Assembly (NCBI RefSeq): GCF_023078455.1
Contig: NZ_CP095740.1
Location: 434,001-498,000, forward strand
DNA from: Luteibacter aegosomatis
GTDB taxonomy: Bacteria > Pseudomonadota > Gammaproteobacteria > Xanthomonadales > Rhodanobacteraceae
Reading direction: 5' to 3'
Length of the DNA: 64,000 bases
The notes beneath the pieces were generated by a model. It worked only from the letters and a program-made list of their open reading frames with translations. It was not told the origin of the DNA and made no database searches. The position numbers and the translations under genes were made by a program. Shown here piece by piece: positions 54,480 through 63,724 of this stretch. Numbering within the stretch: position 1 is the stretch's first letter; each line of letters begins with the position of its first letter.

Positions 54480-55496
54480 TCACGTCGTTCGGATGCGTTT
54501 GCGGACGGTTTTCTTCGTGGCGGTTTTCGTGGGCTTGCGCTGCGCGGGTTTCTTCGCGGCCGACCGCTTCACCGCTTTTCGGGCCGAAGCCTTCGGCTTC
54601 GGGTCGCCGACACGGTCGGCTCCCACCCCTCCGGTAGCCGGCGCGATGCCGGCTTCGGAGGCGGCTTTTCGGCGTCCGCCAGCGGTTGCCGCGATGCCGG
54701 GCTTCGACGCGGCTTTGCTGCGCGTCGCCTTCGCCCCTCCCTTGGCTGCCGTGCTGCCGGCCTTCGTGGTGGACGCCTGGGTACCCGCCTTGGATGCAGC
54801 CTTCCTGGCGGAGGGACGGGCGCGGGTCGTATCCGCGATGGGGTTGCCGGAACCGTCCGGATCGCCATCGTCGGTATGGAAATCGCCGCTGAAAAGCTCC
54901 ATCGCCGTCTTCGCGACCTGTCCCGTGTCGTAATACGCGTAGGCGCCCACGCCCAGCGCCCCCACCACAGGCAACCAGCGCGAGATGCCCTTGCCCACGG
55001 CACGTTTGGACACGCTCACGCCGATGCGCCCGGCGACGCGCTGAAGGACGCTCGTGGCCGCCGTGCGGAAGACGAGGCGGTCGCCCACGCGTATGGCGAC
55101 ATCGCGAAAGGCCTGCGCGGCGGTGTGGCGAAAGAGGCACCACAGCATCTGCTCGCGCCCCAGCCGCGCCGTCTTGCCGTAGGCGGCGGCGATGTCGCTC
55201 ACCATCTGGCCCTGGATGCGCCAGATGGCGACCAGCTCGGGCAGCACCGTGAGCCATCCCAGCGGGCCGGGCGGCAGGGCGAGCGATCCGGCCGTCAACG
55301 CGGCCTTGTTGGCCGCCGAACTGGCGATGCGGCGGCTGGTCTCTTCGGCGTCGGCCTTGCCGGCGCGAGGCACGTCGCTGTCGGGGATGCGGCTGACGAA
55401 TTCGAGGATGGCGGTGGCGATGGCGCTTTCGCCGCGCTCGACACCGCTGACCGGGACGATTTCCCGGGACGTCGAAGAATCATCGCGTTTGGGCAT
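54480..55496 (-). CDS. EcsC-like protein with Lys/Ala-rich tail containing a repeat
   Basis: This 338-residue protein has an EcsC-type domain (about residues 15-215): AILEFVSRIPDSDVPRAGK, LTAGSLALPPGPLGWLTVLPELVAIWRIQGQMVSDIAAAYG, and KRAVGKGISRWLPVVGALGVGAYAYYDTGQVAKTA. EcsC proteins are membrane-associated and of unclear role. The tail from about 240 is very rich in Lys, Ala and Arg, like histone H1-type or DNA-binding tails. Residues about 287-298 (TGGVGADRVGD) are encoded by a family A half-repeat in frame. ATG at 55496 is preferred. Confidence 0.8.
   Translation of the reverse strand: MPKRDDSSTSREIVPVSGVERGESAIATAILEFVSRIPDSDVPRAGKADAEETSRRIASSAANKAALTAGSLALPPGPLGWLTVLPELVAIWRIQGQMVSDIAAAYGKTARLGREQMLWCLFRHTAAQAFRDVAIRVGDRLVFRTAATSVLQRVAGRIGVSVSKRAVGKGISRWLPVVGALGVGAYAYYDTGQVAKTAMELFSGDFHTDDGDPDGSGNPIADTTRARPSARKAASKAGTQASTTKAGSTAAKGGAKATRSKAASKPGIAATAGGRRKAASEAGIAPATGGVGADRVGDPKPKASARKAVKRSAAKKPAQRKPTKTATKKTVRKRIRTT
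54604..54637. repeat. Family A half-repeat inside the EcsC-like gene
   Basis: A single 34-base arm with three changes from the family A consensus lies within the coding sequence. It adds eleven to twelve residues to the basic tail without breaking the frame. Confidence 0.8.
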
Positions 55497-55594
55497 GGGG
55501 CGGTCCGTCGTGGAATCGAGCGTGAGGAATACCGCATCGGCCTTAACGCTGCCGTGAAAGCGCGTCGAAAGGTAAGGCGCCGAGACTTGGCAAT

Positions 55595-55614
55595 GAAACA
55601 TTATAACATTTTAC
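55595..55614. promoter_or_regulatory. Zur-like operator dyad before a TonB receptor gene
   Basis: The AT-rich GAAACATTATAACATTTTAC has the dyad AAAnnTTATAAnnTTT and the half-site ATAACA, close to zinc-uptake-regulator (Zur) sites of proteobacteria. It starts 31 bases before the ATG of the receptor gene. The left half differs from the expected TGTTAT at two positions. Confidence 0.4.
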
Positions 55615-55625
55615 GAAAGGCCCCC

Positions 55626-57734
55626 ATGACTCCTGCCCGCCTCACCCTATGCATCGCCCTTGCCCTTGCCACGGCCCCCGCCTTCGCCGACGACGCGCCT
55701 CCGCAAAAAGCCACGAACCTCGGCGAGGTGGACGTCACCGCTCGCCTCGACGAGGCACGCAACAGCCTTTCGCCCGACACGGGAAGCAGCCAGTACGTCA
55801 TGGACCGGCAGACCATCCAGGCCTTGCCGCTGGGCGACGCGACCCCGCTCAACCAGGTGATCCTCCAGGCGCCCGGCGTGGTGCAGGACTCCTACGGCCA
55901 GCTCCATGTCCGCGGCGACCACGCCAACCTGCAATACCGCATCAACGGCGTGCTGATTCCCGAGAGCATCGGTGGATTCGGCCAGACGCTGGACGCGCGC
56001 ACGATCGATAGCGTGAAGCTGCTGACCGGCGCGCTGCCCGCCCAGTACGGCGACCGCACCGCGGCCATCATCGACATCACCACGCGTAGCCCGAAGGCCG
56101 ACGGCGTGAACGGCAGCGTGGGCATCACCGGCGGCCAGTTCGGCACCGTGAACCCGAGCGCCTCGCTGTTCGGTCGCAGCGGCGCGTGGAGCTGGTTCCT
56201 CACCGCCAATTACCTGGAAAGCGACAACGGCATCGAGAATCCCACCGCCAGCCGCAAGCCGATCCACGACCACACCAACCAGGCTAAGGTGTTCGGCGAC
56301 GTGTCGTACCTGATCGACAACGATACGCGCCTGAGCTTCATGTTCGGCGCCACGAACAACCGGTTCCAGATCCCGAACAACCCCGGGCAGGAGCCGCAGT
56401 TCGGCTACCTCGACGTCACCAACTTCGATTCGTCGACGTTGAACGAGCGCCAGCAGGAAAGGACCCGCTTCGGCGTGCTCAGCCTGCAGGGCAAGATGGG
56501 AAATACCGCCTACCAGGTATCGGCGGGCGAACGCTACAGCGGGCTGGACTTCACCCCCGACGACGTCGGCGACCTCATGTTCAACGGCGTGGCGTCGAAC
56601 GTGCGCCGCTCGAATCGCGCCACCACCCTGCAGGCCGACTTCTCCACGCCGCTGGGCGACAACCACACGCTGCGCTACGGCCTGTACGGTGAGTTCGAGC
56701 GCGCCACCGCCTCCAACAACGCCCTGGTGTTCCCGGCCGACGACACCGGCGCACAGACCTCCACCGTGCCGCTGAACATCGTCGACGCCAGCCGCGTGCT
56801 CGCGCGTACCTATGCGCTGTACGTACAGGACGAGTGGAGCATCGGCGACAAGTGGACCGTGAACTACGGCGTGCGCGGCGACCGTTACGACGCCTTCCGT
56901 CCCGAGAGCCAGCTCAGTCCGCGCCTGGGCGTGGTCTACCAGCCCACCGATAGCACCACCATCCATGCCGGGTATTCGCGCTACTTCACCCCGCCGGCCA
57001 GCGAGATGATCGCGCCGACCTCGATCGCGAAGTTCGACGGCACCACCAACGCCCTGCAGAACGACGGCAACGACACGCCGCTGGCGGAGCGCTCCAGCTA
57101 TTACGACGTGGGCGTTTCGCAGAAGATCGGTTCGGCATGGACGGTCGGCCTCGACAGCTACTATCGCCGCGTGTCGCGCATCCAGGACGAAGGCCAGTTC
57201 GGCGCCGCGCTGGTGTACTCCACGTTCAATTACGACCAGGGACGCGTCAAGGGCACCGAGTTCACCGTCAACTACGACGGCGGCGCGCTCACGGCGTACT
57301 TCAACTTCGCGTACAACCGCTCGGTGGGCAAGAAGGTCATCACCAGTCAGTACAACTTCAATCCGGACGACCTCGCCTACATCGCGAACAACTACATTCA
57401 CCTCGACCACGATCAGAAATTCACCTCGTCGGGCGGTATCGGCTACACCTTCGCCGATTCCACGCGCGTGGGCGCGGACTACCTCTATGGCTCGGGCCTG
57501 CGCCGCGACGGCGCGGTGCCCAACGGCGATACGATGCCGGACTACTTCCAGCTGAACCTGAGCGTGGGACGCGATTTCCACTTCACGTCGGCCGGTGCCA
57601 CGCATGCGCAGCTGGCCCTTGTGAATGCGCTGGATCGTACGTACGAACTGCGTGACGGCTCGGGCATCGGCGTGGGTGCGCCGCAGTTCGGGCCTCGTCG
57701 CGGCGTGTTCCTGTCGTTGCAGCAGGATTTCTGA
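55626..57734 (+). CDS. TonB-dependent outer-membrane receptor
   Basis: This 702-residue receptor has a signal peptide (MTPARLTLCIALALATAPAFADD), a TonB-box-like LGEVDVTARLD, a plug (LHVRGDHANLQYRINGVLIPE, TIDSVKLLTGALPAQYGDRTAAIIDITT) and a barrel ending RRGVFLSLQQDF. The plug lacks the usual LRGP form (here LLTGALPAQYGDR), which marks a distinct subgroup. A Zur-like dyad lies upstream, so zinc or zincophore uptake is possible but unproven. ATG at 55626 follows AAAGG by 5 bases. The long open frame upstream overlaps other genes and is not used. Confidence 0.88.
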   Translation: MTPARLTLCIALALATAPAFADDAPPQKATNLGEVDVTARLDEARNSLSPDTGSSQYVMDRQTIQALPLGDATPLNQVILQAPGVVQDSYGQLHVRGDHANLQYRINGVLIPESIGGFGQTLDARTIDSVKLLTGALPAQYGDRTAAIIDITTRSPKADGVNGSVGITGGQFGTVNPSASLFGRSGAWSWFLTANYLESDNGIENPTASRKPIHDHTNQAKVFGDVSYLIDNDTRLSFMFGATNNRFQIPNNPGQEPQFGYLDVTNFDSSTLNERQQERTRFGVLSLQGKMGNTAYQVSAGERYSGLDFTPDDVGDLMFNGVASNVRRSNRATTLQADFSTPLGDNHTLRYGLYGEFERATASNNALVFPADDTGAQTSTVPLNIVDASRVLARTYALYVQDEWSIGDKWTVNYGVRGDRYDAFRPESQLSPRLGVVYQPTDSTTIHAGYSRYFTPPASEMIAPTSIAKFDGTTNALQNDGNDTPLAERSSYYDVGVSQKIGSAWTVGLDSYYRRVSRIQDEGQFGAALVYSTFNYDQGRVKGTEFTVNYDGGALTAYFNFAYNRSVGKKVITSQYNFNPDDLAYIANNYIHLDHDQKFTSSGGIGYTFADSTRVGADYLYGSGLRRDGAVPNGDTMPDYFQLNLSVGRDFHFTSAGATHAQLALVNALDRTYELRDGSGIGVGAPQFGPRRGVFLSLQQDF

Positions 57735-57747
57735 GGCAAACCGCAAA

Positions 57748-57821
57748 TCGCGGACAGGGTCCGCTCCACCCTCCGGTAGCAAGCTCTCCTACCGGAGGGT
57801 GGGAGCGGGCCCTGTCCGCGA
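57748..57821. repeat. Family B inverted repeat with a one-base deletion
   Basis: Arms 57748-57779 and 57789-57821 pair as inverted copies, but the left arm lacks one C in the CTCCCACC run. It lies between the receptor gene and a same-strand methyltransferase gene. Confidence 0.85.
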
Positions 57822-57858
57822 TTCGGGCGACGAAAGCACATCGGGTATCCTCACCGGC

Positions 57859-59052
57859 ATGACCGACCGCCTCCCCGAACCCGGCGCCGACGAGCGCGCC
57901 CACTCCGATCACCTTTCCGGCCTCCTGCGCGAGGAGATCGCGGCCCACGGGCCGATGCCGTTTTCGCGCTTCATGGAGCGCTGCCTCTATACGCCGGGCC
58001 TGGGCTACTACAGCGCGGGCAAGACCAAGTTCGGCGCCGAGGGCGACTTCGTCACCGCGCCCGAGCTGGGCTCGCTGTTCGCCCGTTGCGTGGTGCGCGC
58101 CTTCGAACCCGTGCTGGCTTCGCTGGGGCCGGATGCCGACTTCCTCGAACTGGGTGGCGGCAGCGGAGCCTTCGCCGAGGCGGCGCTGGGCGCGCTGGAC
58201 GCGGCGGGACGCGCACCGCGACGGTTCATGATCCTCGAACCCAGCGCCGACCTGCGCCAGCGCCAGCGCGAACGGCTCCTCGCGAACCTGCCGCCCGAGC
58301 TCGCCTCGCGGGTGATCTGGCTCGATGCGCCGCTGGAAGAGGAATGGGAAGGCGTGCTGTTCGCCAACGAGGTGATCGACGCGCTGCCGACCACGCGGTT
58401 CACCACGCGCGAGGGCGAGGTGTACGAGGAATACGTGGTGCTCGACGGCGAGGGGCGTTTCCATCGCACCGACCGTCCCGCCGACGTGCTCGTCAACGGT
58501 GCCGTGCGCCACGTCGAGCGCGACCTGGGTCGCGAGTTCGACGCCGGTTACCGCACCGAGATCCTGCCGCAGCTGCCGTACTGGATGCAGGCGGTGGCGG
58601 GCACCTTGCGCAAGGGCGCGATGATCTTCGCCGACTACGGGTACACGCGTGGCGAGTTCTACCACCCCGACCGCAACGACGGCACGCTGAGGGCGTTCTA
58701 TCGCCATCGCACCCATGGCGATGCGTTCTTCCTGCCGGGCCTGCAGGACCTCACCGCCTCGGTGGATTTCACCGCGCTGGCCGAAGCGGGCAACAGCGCG
58801 GGCTTCGGCGTGGCGGCTTACCTTACGCAGGCGCAGTTCCTGCTTGCCGCGGGCATGCAGGAGTTCTTCGAGGACGATTACCTCGCGACCGACGACGAGC
58901 TGGTGCGCTATCGGCTGGCGCAGGAAGTGAAGAAGCTGACCCTGCCCGATCAGATGGGCGAGCGGTTCCAGGTGATGATGTTCGCGCGCGGGATCGATCC
59001 GGCGGCATTGCCCGCGGCGGTGCTGGCGGCGGACCAGGGCAGCCGGCTTTAG
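57859..59052 (+). CDS. MidA/NDUFAF7-type SAM-dependent methyltransferase
   Basis: This 397-residue protein matches the class I methyltransferase family that includes NDUFAF7, which methylates an arginine of a complex I subunit. N-terminal IAAHGPMPFSRFMERCLYTPGLGYYSAG and FVTAPELGSLFARCV are diagnostic. The SAM motif is FLELGGGSGAFAEAAL, followed by ILEPSADLRQRQRERL, LFANEVIDALPTTRF and FADYGYTRGEFYHPDRNDGTLRAFYRH. In bacteria the substrate is not settled. A family A repeat region follows its stop. Confidence 0.9.
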   Translation: MTDRLPEPGADERAHSDHLSGLLREEIAAHGPMPFSRFMERCLYTPGLGYYSAGKTKFGAEGDFVTAPELGSLFARCVVRAFEPVLASLGPDADFLELGGGSGAFAEAALGALDAAGRAPRRFMILEPSADLRQRQRERLLANLPPELASRVIWLDAPLEEEWEGVLFANEVIDALPTTRFTTREGEVYEEYVVLDGEGRFHRTDRPADVLVNGAVRHVERDLGREFDAGYRTEILPQLPYWMQAVAGTLRKGAMIFADYGYTRGEFYHPDRNDGTLRAFYRHRTHGDAFFLPGLQDLTASVDFTALAEAGNSAGFGVAAYLTQAQFLLAAGMQEFFEDDYLATDDELVRYRLAQEVKKLTLPDQMGERFQVMMFARGIDPAALPAAVLAADQGSRL

Positions 59053-59065
59053 CGCTTCGTAGGAT

Positions 59066-59344
59066 TCGCCGATGCGATCGGCTCCCACCCCTTCGGTAGC
59101 AGCGTGGCTACTGGGGGGGTGAGAACCGAGCGCGGTCTTGCGAGAGTTCCGCGACCGAAGCGATCGAAACCATCCGAGCCTCGGCAAGCTCCCTACCGAA
59201 GGGGTGGGAGCCGATCGTATCGGCGAATCAATCTTGCGAAGGCTTTACGACCGAAGCGGTCGAAACCATCCGAGCCTCGGCAAGCTCCTTACCGAAGGGG
59301 TGGGAGCCGATCGTATCGGCGAATCAATCTTGCGAAGGCTTTAC
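59066..59344. repeat. Family A arms with 96-bp tandem duplication reaching into cca
   Basis: A single family A arm lies at 59066-59099. Opposite arms lie at 59193-59226 and 59289-59322, within two full 96-base direct units (59153-59248 and 59249-59344) that differ by a few bases. GACCGAAGCG recurs at 59153, 59249 and 59345. The second unit includes the last seven codons of cca (59324-59344). A weaker older copy is visible at about 59134-59160. Confidence 0.85.
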
Positions 59345-60556
59345 GACCGAAGCGATGGCGGCGACTTGCGCCTTCTTCATCGCCTCGCCGATGGCCGGTC
59401 CTTCCAGTCCCTTCTCCACGAACGGCTTCGACGTCACGCCCGCGGCTGCGGCGCGGCAGGCTCGCAGGTAGTCCGCCTGCGGATACGCCGCCTCCTCGCT
59501 GCCCAGCCGTCCGCGCTTGTCCGCCATGCACGCGAGCAGGAACGTCTCCAGACGCTCCGGACGCCGCAACGCGCCCAACGCATCGAGCATCCGAAGCACC
59601 GTGGCGGGCTTCAGCTGCAAGACCATGTGCGCGTTGAGATGGTGCTTGCAGACCATCTCGGCCATGAAGGCGTACTCGGCCGGCACCTTCAATCGCGCGG
59701 ACATCGCGCGCACCGGCTCGATGCCGCGCTGTTCGTGCATGATGTGGCGAGGCAGCACCTCGGCGGGCGTCAGCGCCTTGCCGAGGTCGTGGGTGAGCGC
59801 GCACCACCCCACCAACGCATCGCCCGGCGCGAGCTTCGCCGCCGCCTGCAGCACGAGCTCGACATGGATGCCGGTGTCCACCTCCGGGTGGAACTCCGGC
59901 CGCTGCGGCACGCCGTAAAGCGCGTCCACTTCGGGAAACAGCACGCGCAGCGCGCCGGTCTCGCGCAATACGCGCACGAAGGCCTGGGGCATCGGCTCGG
60001 CCAGCGCCTTGCGCGTTTCCGTCCACACGCGTTCGGGCACGAGGTGATCGACCTCGCCCTCGTCGACCATGCGCTTCATCAGGTCCATGGTCTCGTCGGC
60101 CACGGTGAAGCCCAGGGGCGCGTAGCGCGCGGCGAAGCGTGCCACGCGCAGCAGGCGAACCGGATCTTCCACGAAGGCGGCCGACACGTGGCGCAGCGTG
60201 CGCGTTTCGATGTCGCGCGCCCCGCCGAAGGGATCGACCAGCGTGCCGTCCTCGCGGCGTGCGATGGCATTGATGGTGAGGTCGCGGCGCTCGAGGTCCT
60301 GCTCCACCGTCACCGACGGATCGGCGTGGAACGCGAAGCCGTGATACCCGCGCCCGGTCTTTCGCTCGGTGCGGGCGAGGGCGTATTCCTCCTTCGTCTC
60401 CCCGTGCAGGAAAACCGGGAAATCCTTGCCCACCGGGCGGTAACCGGCGGCGAGCATGGCCTCGGGCGTGGCGCCCACCACCACCCAATCGCGATCGACG
60501 ACGGGGCGGCCGAGCAGTTGGTCGCGGACGGCACCGCCGACGAGATAGATATCCAT
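59324..60556 (-). CDS. cca: Multifunctional CCA-adding tRNA nucleotidyltransferase
   Basis: This 410-residue class II enzyme adds or repairs the CCA end of tRNAs. [21 protein letters not shown] holds the GG motif and the catalytic Asp pair, followed by [11 protein letters not shown], and [15 protein letters not shown]. An HD domain ([22 protein letters not shown]) gives the phosphohydrolase activity of the gammaproteobacterial form; the length matches E. coli (412). The last codons are part of a 96-bp tandem duplication with the repeat downstream. It starts 5 bases after the next gene upstream. Confidence 0.95.
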   Translation of the reverse strand: MDIYLVGGAVRDQLLGRPVVDRDWVVVGATPEAMLAAGYRPVGKDFPVFLHGETKEEYALARTERKTGRGYHGFAFHADPSVTVEQDLERRDLTINAIARREDGTLVDPFGGARDIETRTLRHVSAAFVEDPVRLLRVARFAARYAPLGFTVADETMDLMKRMVDEGEVDHLVPERVWTETRKALAEPMPQAFVRVLRETGALRVLFPEVDALYGVPQRPEFHPEVDTGIHVELVLQAAAKLAPGDALVGWCALTHDLGKALTPAEVLPRHIMHEQRGIEPVRAMSARLKVPAEYAFMAEMVCKHHLNAHMVLQLKPATVLRMLDALGALRRPERLETFLLACMADKRGRLGSEEAAYPQADYLRACRAAAAGVTSKPFVEKGLEGPAIGEAMKKAQVAAIASVVKPSQD

Positions 60557-60561
60557 GCCGC

Positions 60562-61503
60562 CTATCTTCGACGCTTGCGGCGTGCTTCGTCGAGACGGTG
60601 CTGGCGCACGGACGGGCCGAGCAATCGCGGCAACCAGGCGGAAAGCGCCTGCGGTTCCATGCCCAGTTCGGCCAGGCCGTCCCTCTTGCCCACCGAATCG
60701 ATCAGCAGCGTGCGGAAGTTGTCGGGCGTGAACGGCTTGCCGGGAGCGAAGCGGGCCACGTGGGCCTGCACGAGGCCGAGCGCGTCGGGCAGCGGCAGCA
60801 CGACACGATGTCGGCCGCGGGCGTCGCGGATGGCCCGCACGAGGTCGAGCAGCGTCCAGACCTCGCGACCGTAGAGCTCGAAGGTACGCAGTACCGAGAT
60901 CGCCGGATCGGCCACCGCGCGGGCGATGGCTTCCACCACGTCGCCCACGTAGACCGGCGCCATCCGTGCGGACGGTCGCGGCAGCGGCATGACCGGCGCG
61001 ACGGCGAGCAGTTTGTCGAAGCGCGTGACCAGGCCGTCGCCCGGACCGAAGATGGTACTCGGCCGGTAGATCGTCCAGTCCAGCGTGGACGCCGTCACCA
61101 GTGCCTCGGCTTCGCCGCGCGAGCGCAGGTAGCCCGACGTGCCGGCCCCCGCGTTGAGCGCGCTCATCTGGTGCAGCCGATGCACGCCCGTATCCCGGCA
61201 GGCATCGACGACGAGGCGGGTGAGGCCCACGTGCGCGCGGGCGAACGTGTCGCGCCGCCCCTCGTTGAGGATGCCGACGAGGTTGATCACCGCATCGGCC
61301 CCCGCGATGTGCCGACGCAGTTCGGGTGCGTCATAGACGTCGGCGGAGACGACGCTGACGTTGCGCCCCACGGTCGCCTGCCGATGGGCCTGGCGGTTGC
61401 GCGACAGCAGCAGCAAACGGTGGCCGTCGGCGGCCAGTCGCGAGGTGAGGTGGCTGCCGACGAAGCCGGTGCCGCCGAGGATGACGATGCGTTGGGCTTT
61501 CAT
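60562..61503 (-). CDS. NDUFA9-like NAD(P)-binding epimerase-fold protein
   Basis: This 313-residue atypical/extended SDR starts with [23 protein letters not shown], and contains [34 protein letters not shown], and [13 protein letters not shown], the pattern of the complex I NDUFA9 subunit family and its bacterial relatives. The catalytic Tyr is in [10 protein letters not shown] rather than YxxxK, so dehydrogenase activity is doubtful. The basic C-terminal tail ([11 protein letters not shown]) is notable. It lies 4 bases after the transglycosylase stop in the same direction. Confidence 0.88.
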   Translation of the reverse strand: MKAQRIVILGGTGFVGSHLTSRLAADGHRLLLLSRNRQAHRQATVGRNVSVVSADVYDAPELRRHIAGADAVINLVGILNEGRRDTFARAHVGLTRLVVDACRDTGVHRLHQMSALNAGAGTSGYLRSRGEAEALVTASTLDWTIYRPSTIFGPGDGLVTRFDKLLAVAPVMPLPRPSARMAPVYVGDVVEAIARAVADPAISVLRTFELYGREVWTLLDLVRAIRDARGRHRVVLPLPDALGLVQAHVARFAPGKPFTPDNFRTLLIDSVGKRDGLAELGMEPQALSAWLPRLLGPSVRQHRLDEARRKRRR

Positions 61504-61507
61504 GGGG

Positions 61508-63577
61508 TCAGCGCGAGGGCTCCTCCGCGGCGGGGGCCGACGAGGCTTCCGCCGGCGCGGGTTCGGCGACGGCGGGCGCGCTCGGCGGCGTGGGTTGCGC
61601 CACGGCCGGCGCGGGGCAGGTTACCGCGCGGCGCACGGCACCGGCCTGCGGCAACGCATAGGCGCTGCCGATGCGGGTCATGCGCGAACCGATGGGCAGC
61701 GCGTTGCCGTTGAGGCGCCAGTCGTAGATCACCGCGAAGGCCATCACGCGGGCCACGTACTCGCGGGTTTCCTTGTAGGGGATGCTCGCCACGAAGAGGT
61801 CGGGATCGAGCGTGCCGCGCGCCTCCACCCATTGATCGACCTTGTTCGGACCGGCGTTGTAGGCGGCGCTCGCCAGCCACGGCGCGCCGTTGTAGCGCGC
61901 CGCCATCTGCGCGAGGTAACGCGTGCCGAGCACGATGTTGGTGGGCGGGTCGTAGAGGCTCTCGCCGCCGCTCCAGGACAAGCCGTTGCGCTTGGCGACG
62001 ATGGCCGCCGTGGTCGGTAACAGTTGCATCAGGCCGCGGGCGTCGGCGCTCGAGCGCGCGTCGCTCATCCAGGCGCTCTCGGCGCGGATGATCGCGTAGG
62101 CCCACGGCGCTTCGATACCCGCCTGGCCCGACTGCTCGACGACGCCGTCCTGTCGCGCCAGCGGAAAGCGTTGTTCGTACAGGCGCAACGCGTCGCCGGA
62201 CGACAGGCCGAAGACCGCGCGGTCGTACCATCCCTTGCGGAAGGCGAGGTCGGCGGCGAGCCGCTGGGTGTCGGCATCGCGGCCGGCCAACGCCGCGCTC
62301 CACTCGCGGCGCCCCAGCTTCTGCAGGCCGACGGCGTAGAGCTCGAATGCGCGGTCGAGACCGGGATCGTTCAACAGGGCGGCCTCGCGCCGCTCGTCGG
62401 TGGCCAGGGTCGACGGGCAGATGGCATACGAGGCGTCGATGCGATCGGCGGCAAGGAAGCCGAAATAGGTGGCTTCCTGCGAAACGCGTCGATAGATCGC
62501 CTGCGCCTCGTCGTGGCGACCGAGCTTCGCGAGCACCAGCGCGCGGAAATAGCGCCATTCGCCGTCGTCTTTCTGCGAGGGGGCGAGGGCGTCCAGGGCG
62601 GTGAGCGCGGCATTCCAGTCCTGCCGGGCCAGCGCGACGCGCACGCGCCATTCGCGCGTGCCGTCGGTCTGCGCGCCGGGCGGCAGGGCGGCCAGCCGGT
62701 CGAGCGCGGACTCGTCGAAATCCGTGGCATGGAACAGCGCCAGCGAGTTCTCGATCGCGCCCTTCTGCTGCTCGCTCAGGGCGAAGCGCGGTGCGAGCGT
62801 GGCCCAGGCGCTGTCGGCGACGGTCGATTGCTTGCGCGCCATGCGTTGCAAGGCGAAGGTGACGGCCTGTCGATGGCGTGGGGTATCGGGCCAATCGGTG
62901 GCCTGGCGCAGGGCCGTGGCGGGATCGTTGAGCGCCAGGGCGATACGCTGGGCCACGGGTGCGTCCGACGGCGGCAGGCGTGGGGCCAGCGCCGCCACCG
63001 TGCCGCCCTTGCCCGAGTCGGCGGCCACCTGGATGCGTGCCCACACGCGATCGGTGGTGAGCAGGCCCTGGCCGGCCGCCGCGTCGATCACGGGATCGCA
63101 GCTGTTGGGCAGGCTGGCTTTCTTCCACAGGTCGGCCAGGTCGCGCTCGAACACCAGGGGCTCGTTCCGGGAAAGCTTCGCCTGCAGCGCGAAACACGCC
63201 AGCGAATCGCCCAGGCCGGGCTGGTACATGGCGGTGAACGTGGCCCAGTCCTTGCGCCGGGCCAGCTCGCCGAGGAAGTCGCGACGCAGGTCGGCGGCGG
63301 GAATCAGGCCCGGATAGCGGTCGAGGTAGGCCTGCACCGGCGCACGATCCAGCGTGCGAAGGTCGTGGGTGAGCGCCGCGGCCTCGAGGTAGGGGAACAG
63401 GCTGTACCCCTCCAGCCCCGTGGCCTGAGCGCGCCAAGCGTCGCCGCCCTGGGTGGTCGCCACGGCGTAGGCCTCGCGAAAGCGCGCGCGTTGCGCATCG
63501 GTGCCTTCGGCGGAGGCGGACGGCGCATGGGCGAGCGCGAGGGCGGCGAGGGCAAAGCCGGCCAGGAAGCGGATCAT
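61508..63577 (-). CDS. slt: Soluble lytic murein transglycosylase
   Basis: This 689-residue periplasmic enzyme cleaves peptidoglycan glycan strands with formation of 1,6-anhydro ends. A signal peptide (residues 1-23) precedes an alpha-superhelical U-domain (about 25-470) and the GH23 catalytic domain. Catalytic Glu500 lies in AIIRAESAWMS, then ARGLMQLLPTTA, and LASAAYNAGPNKVDQW. The tail is Ala/Pro-rich. It begins the slt-NDUFA9-like-cca gene string on the minus strand and diverges from a membrane protein gene. Confidence 0.93.
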   Translation of the reverse strand: MIRFLAGFALAALALAHAPSASAEGTDAQRARFREAYAVATTQGGDAWRAQATGLEGYSLFPYLEAAALTHDLRTLDRAPVQAYLDRYPGLIPAADLRRDFLGELARRKDWATFTAMYQPGLGDSLACFALQAKLSRNEPLVFERDLADLWKKASLPNSCDPVIDAAAGQGLLTTDRVWARIQVAADSGKGGTVAALAPRLPPSDAPVAQRIALALNDPATALRQATDWPDTPRHRQAVTFALQRMARKQSTVADSAWATLAPRFALSEQQKGAIENSLALFHATDFDESALDRLAALPPGAQTDGTREWRVRVALARQDWNAALTALDALAPSQKDDGEWRYFRALVLAKLGRHDEAQAIYRRVSQEATYFGFLAADRIDASYAICPSTLATDERREAALLNDPGLDRAFELYAVGLQKLGRREWSAALAGRDADTQRLAADLAFRKGWYDRAVFGLSSGDALRLYEQRFPLARQDGVVEQSGQAGIEAPWAYAIIRAESAWMSDARSSADARGLMQLLPTTAAIVAKRNGLSWSGGESLYDPPTNIVLGTRYLAQMAARYNGAPWLASAAYNAGPNKVDQWVEARGTLDPDLFVASIPYKETREYVARVMAFAVIYDWRLNGNALPIGSRMTRIGSAYALPQAGAVRRAVTCPAPAVAQPTPPSAPAVAEPAPAEASSAPAAEEPSR

Positions 63578-63724
63578 CGGTATTCCTTCACGGGTGCGTA
63601 CCGCATGATTGTAAGAAACCGGCGCGCAGGTCGGATGAACGGCATCGGCGAAAGGGAATCGCCCTGTCGCGTCCGGCCCGTTAAGCTAATCCGGATCGAC
63701 ATCCTCGCTTCACACTGGAACGGC

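Noticed and set aside
54330..55625. Long upstream extension of the second TonB receptor frame
   Set aside because: It overlaps the EcsC-like gene on the other strand, and the signal peptide begins at 55626. The extension is Arg/Gly-rich without homology.
59153..59344. Possible CRISPR array
   Set aside because: The units are adjacent direct repeats of 96 bases without unique spacers and contain a cca gene end; no cas genes are present.
59138..60874. Plus-strand open frame across the tandem repeats and cca
   Set aside because: The repeats yield recurring [15 protein letters not shown] peptides, an artefact of repeat arms, and the rest is antisense to cca.
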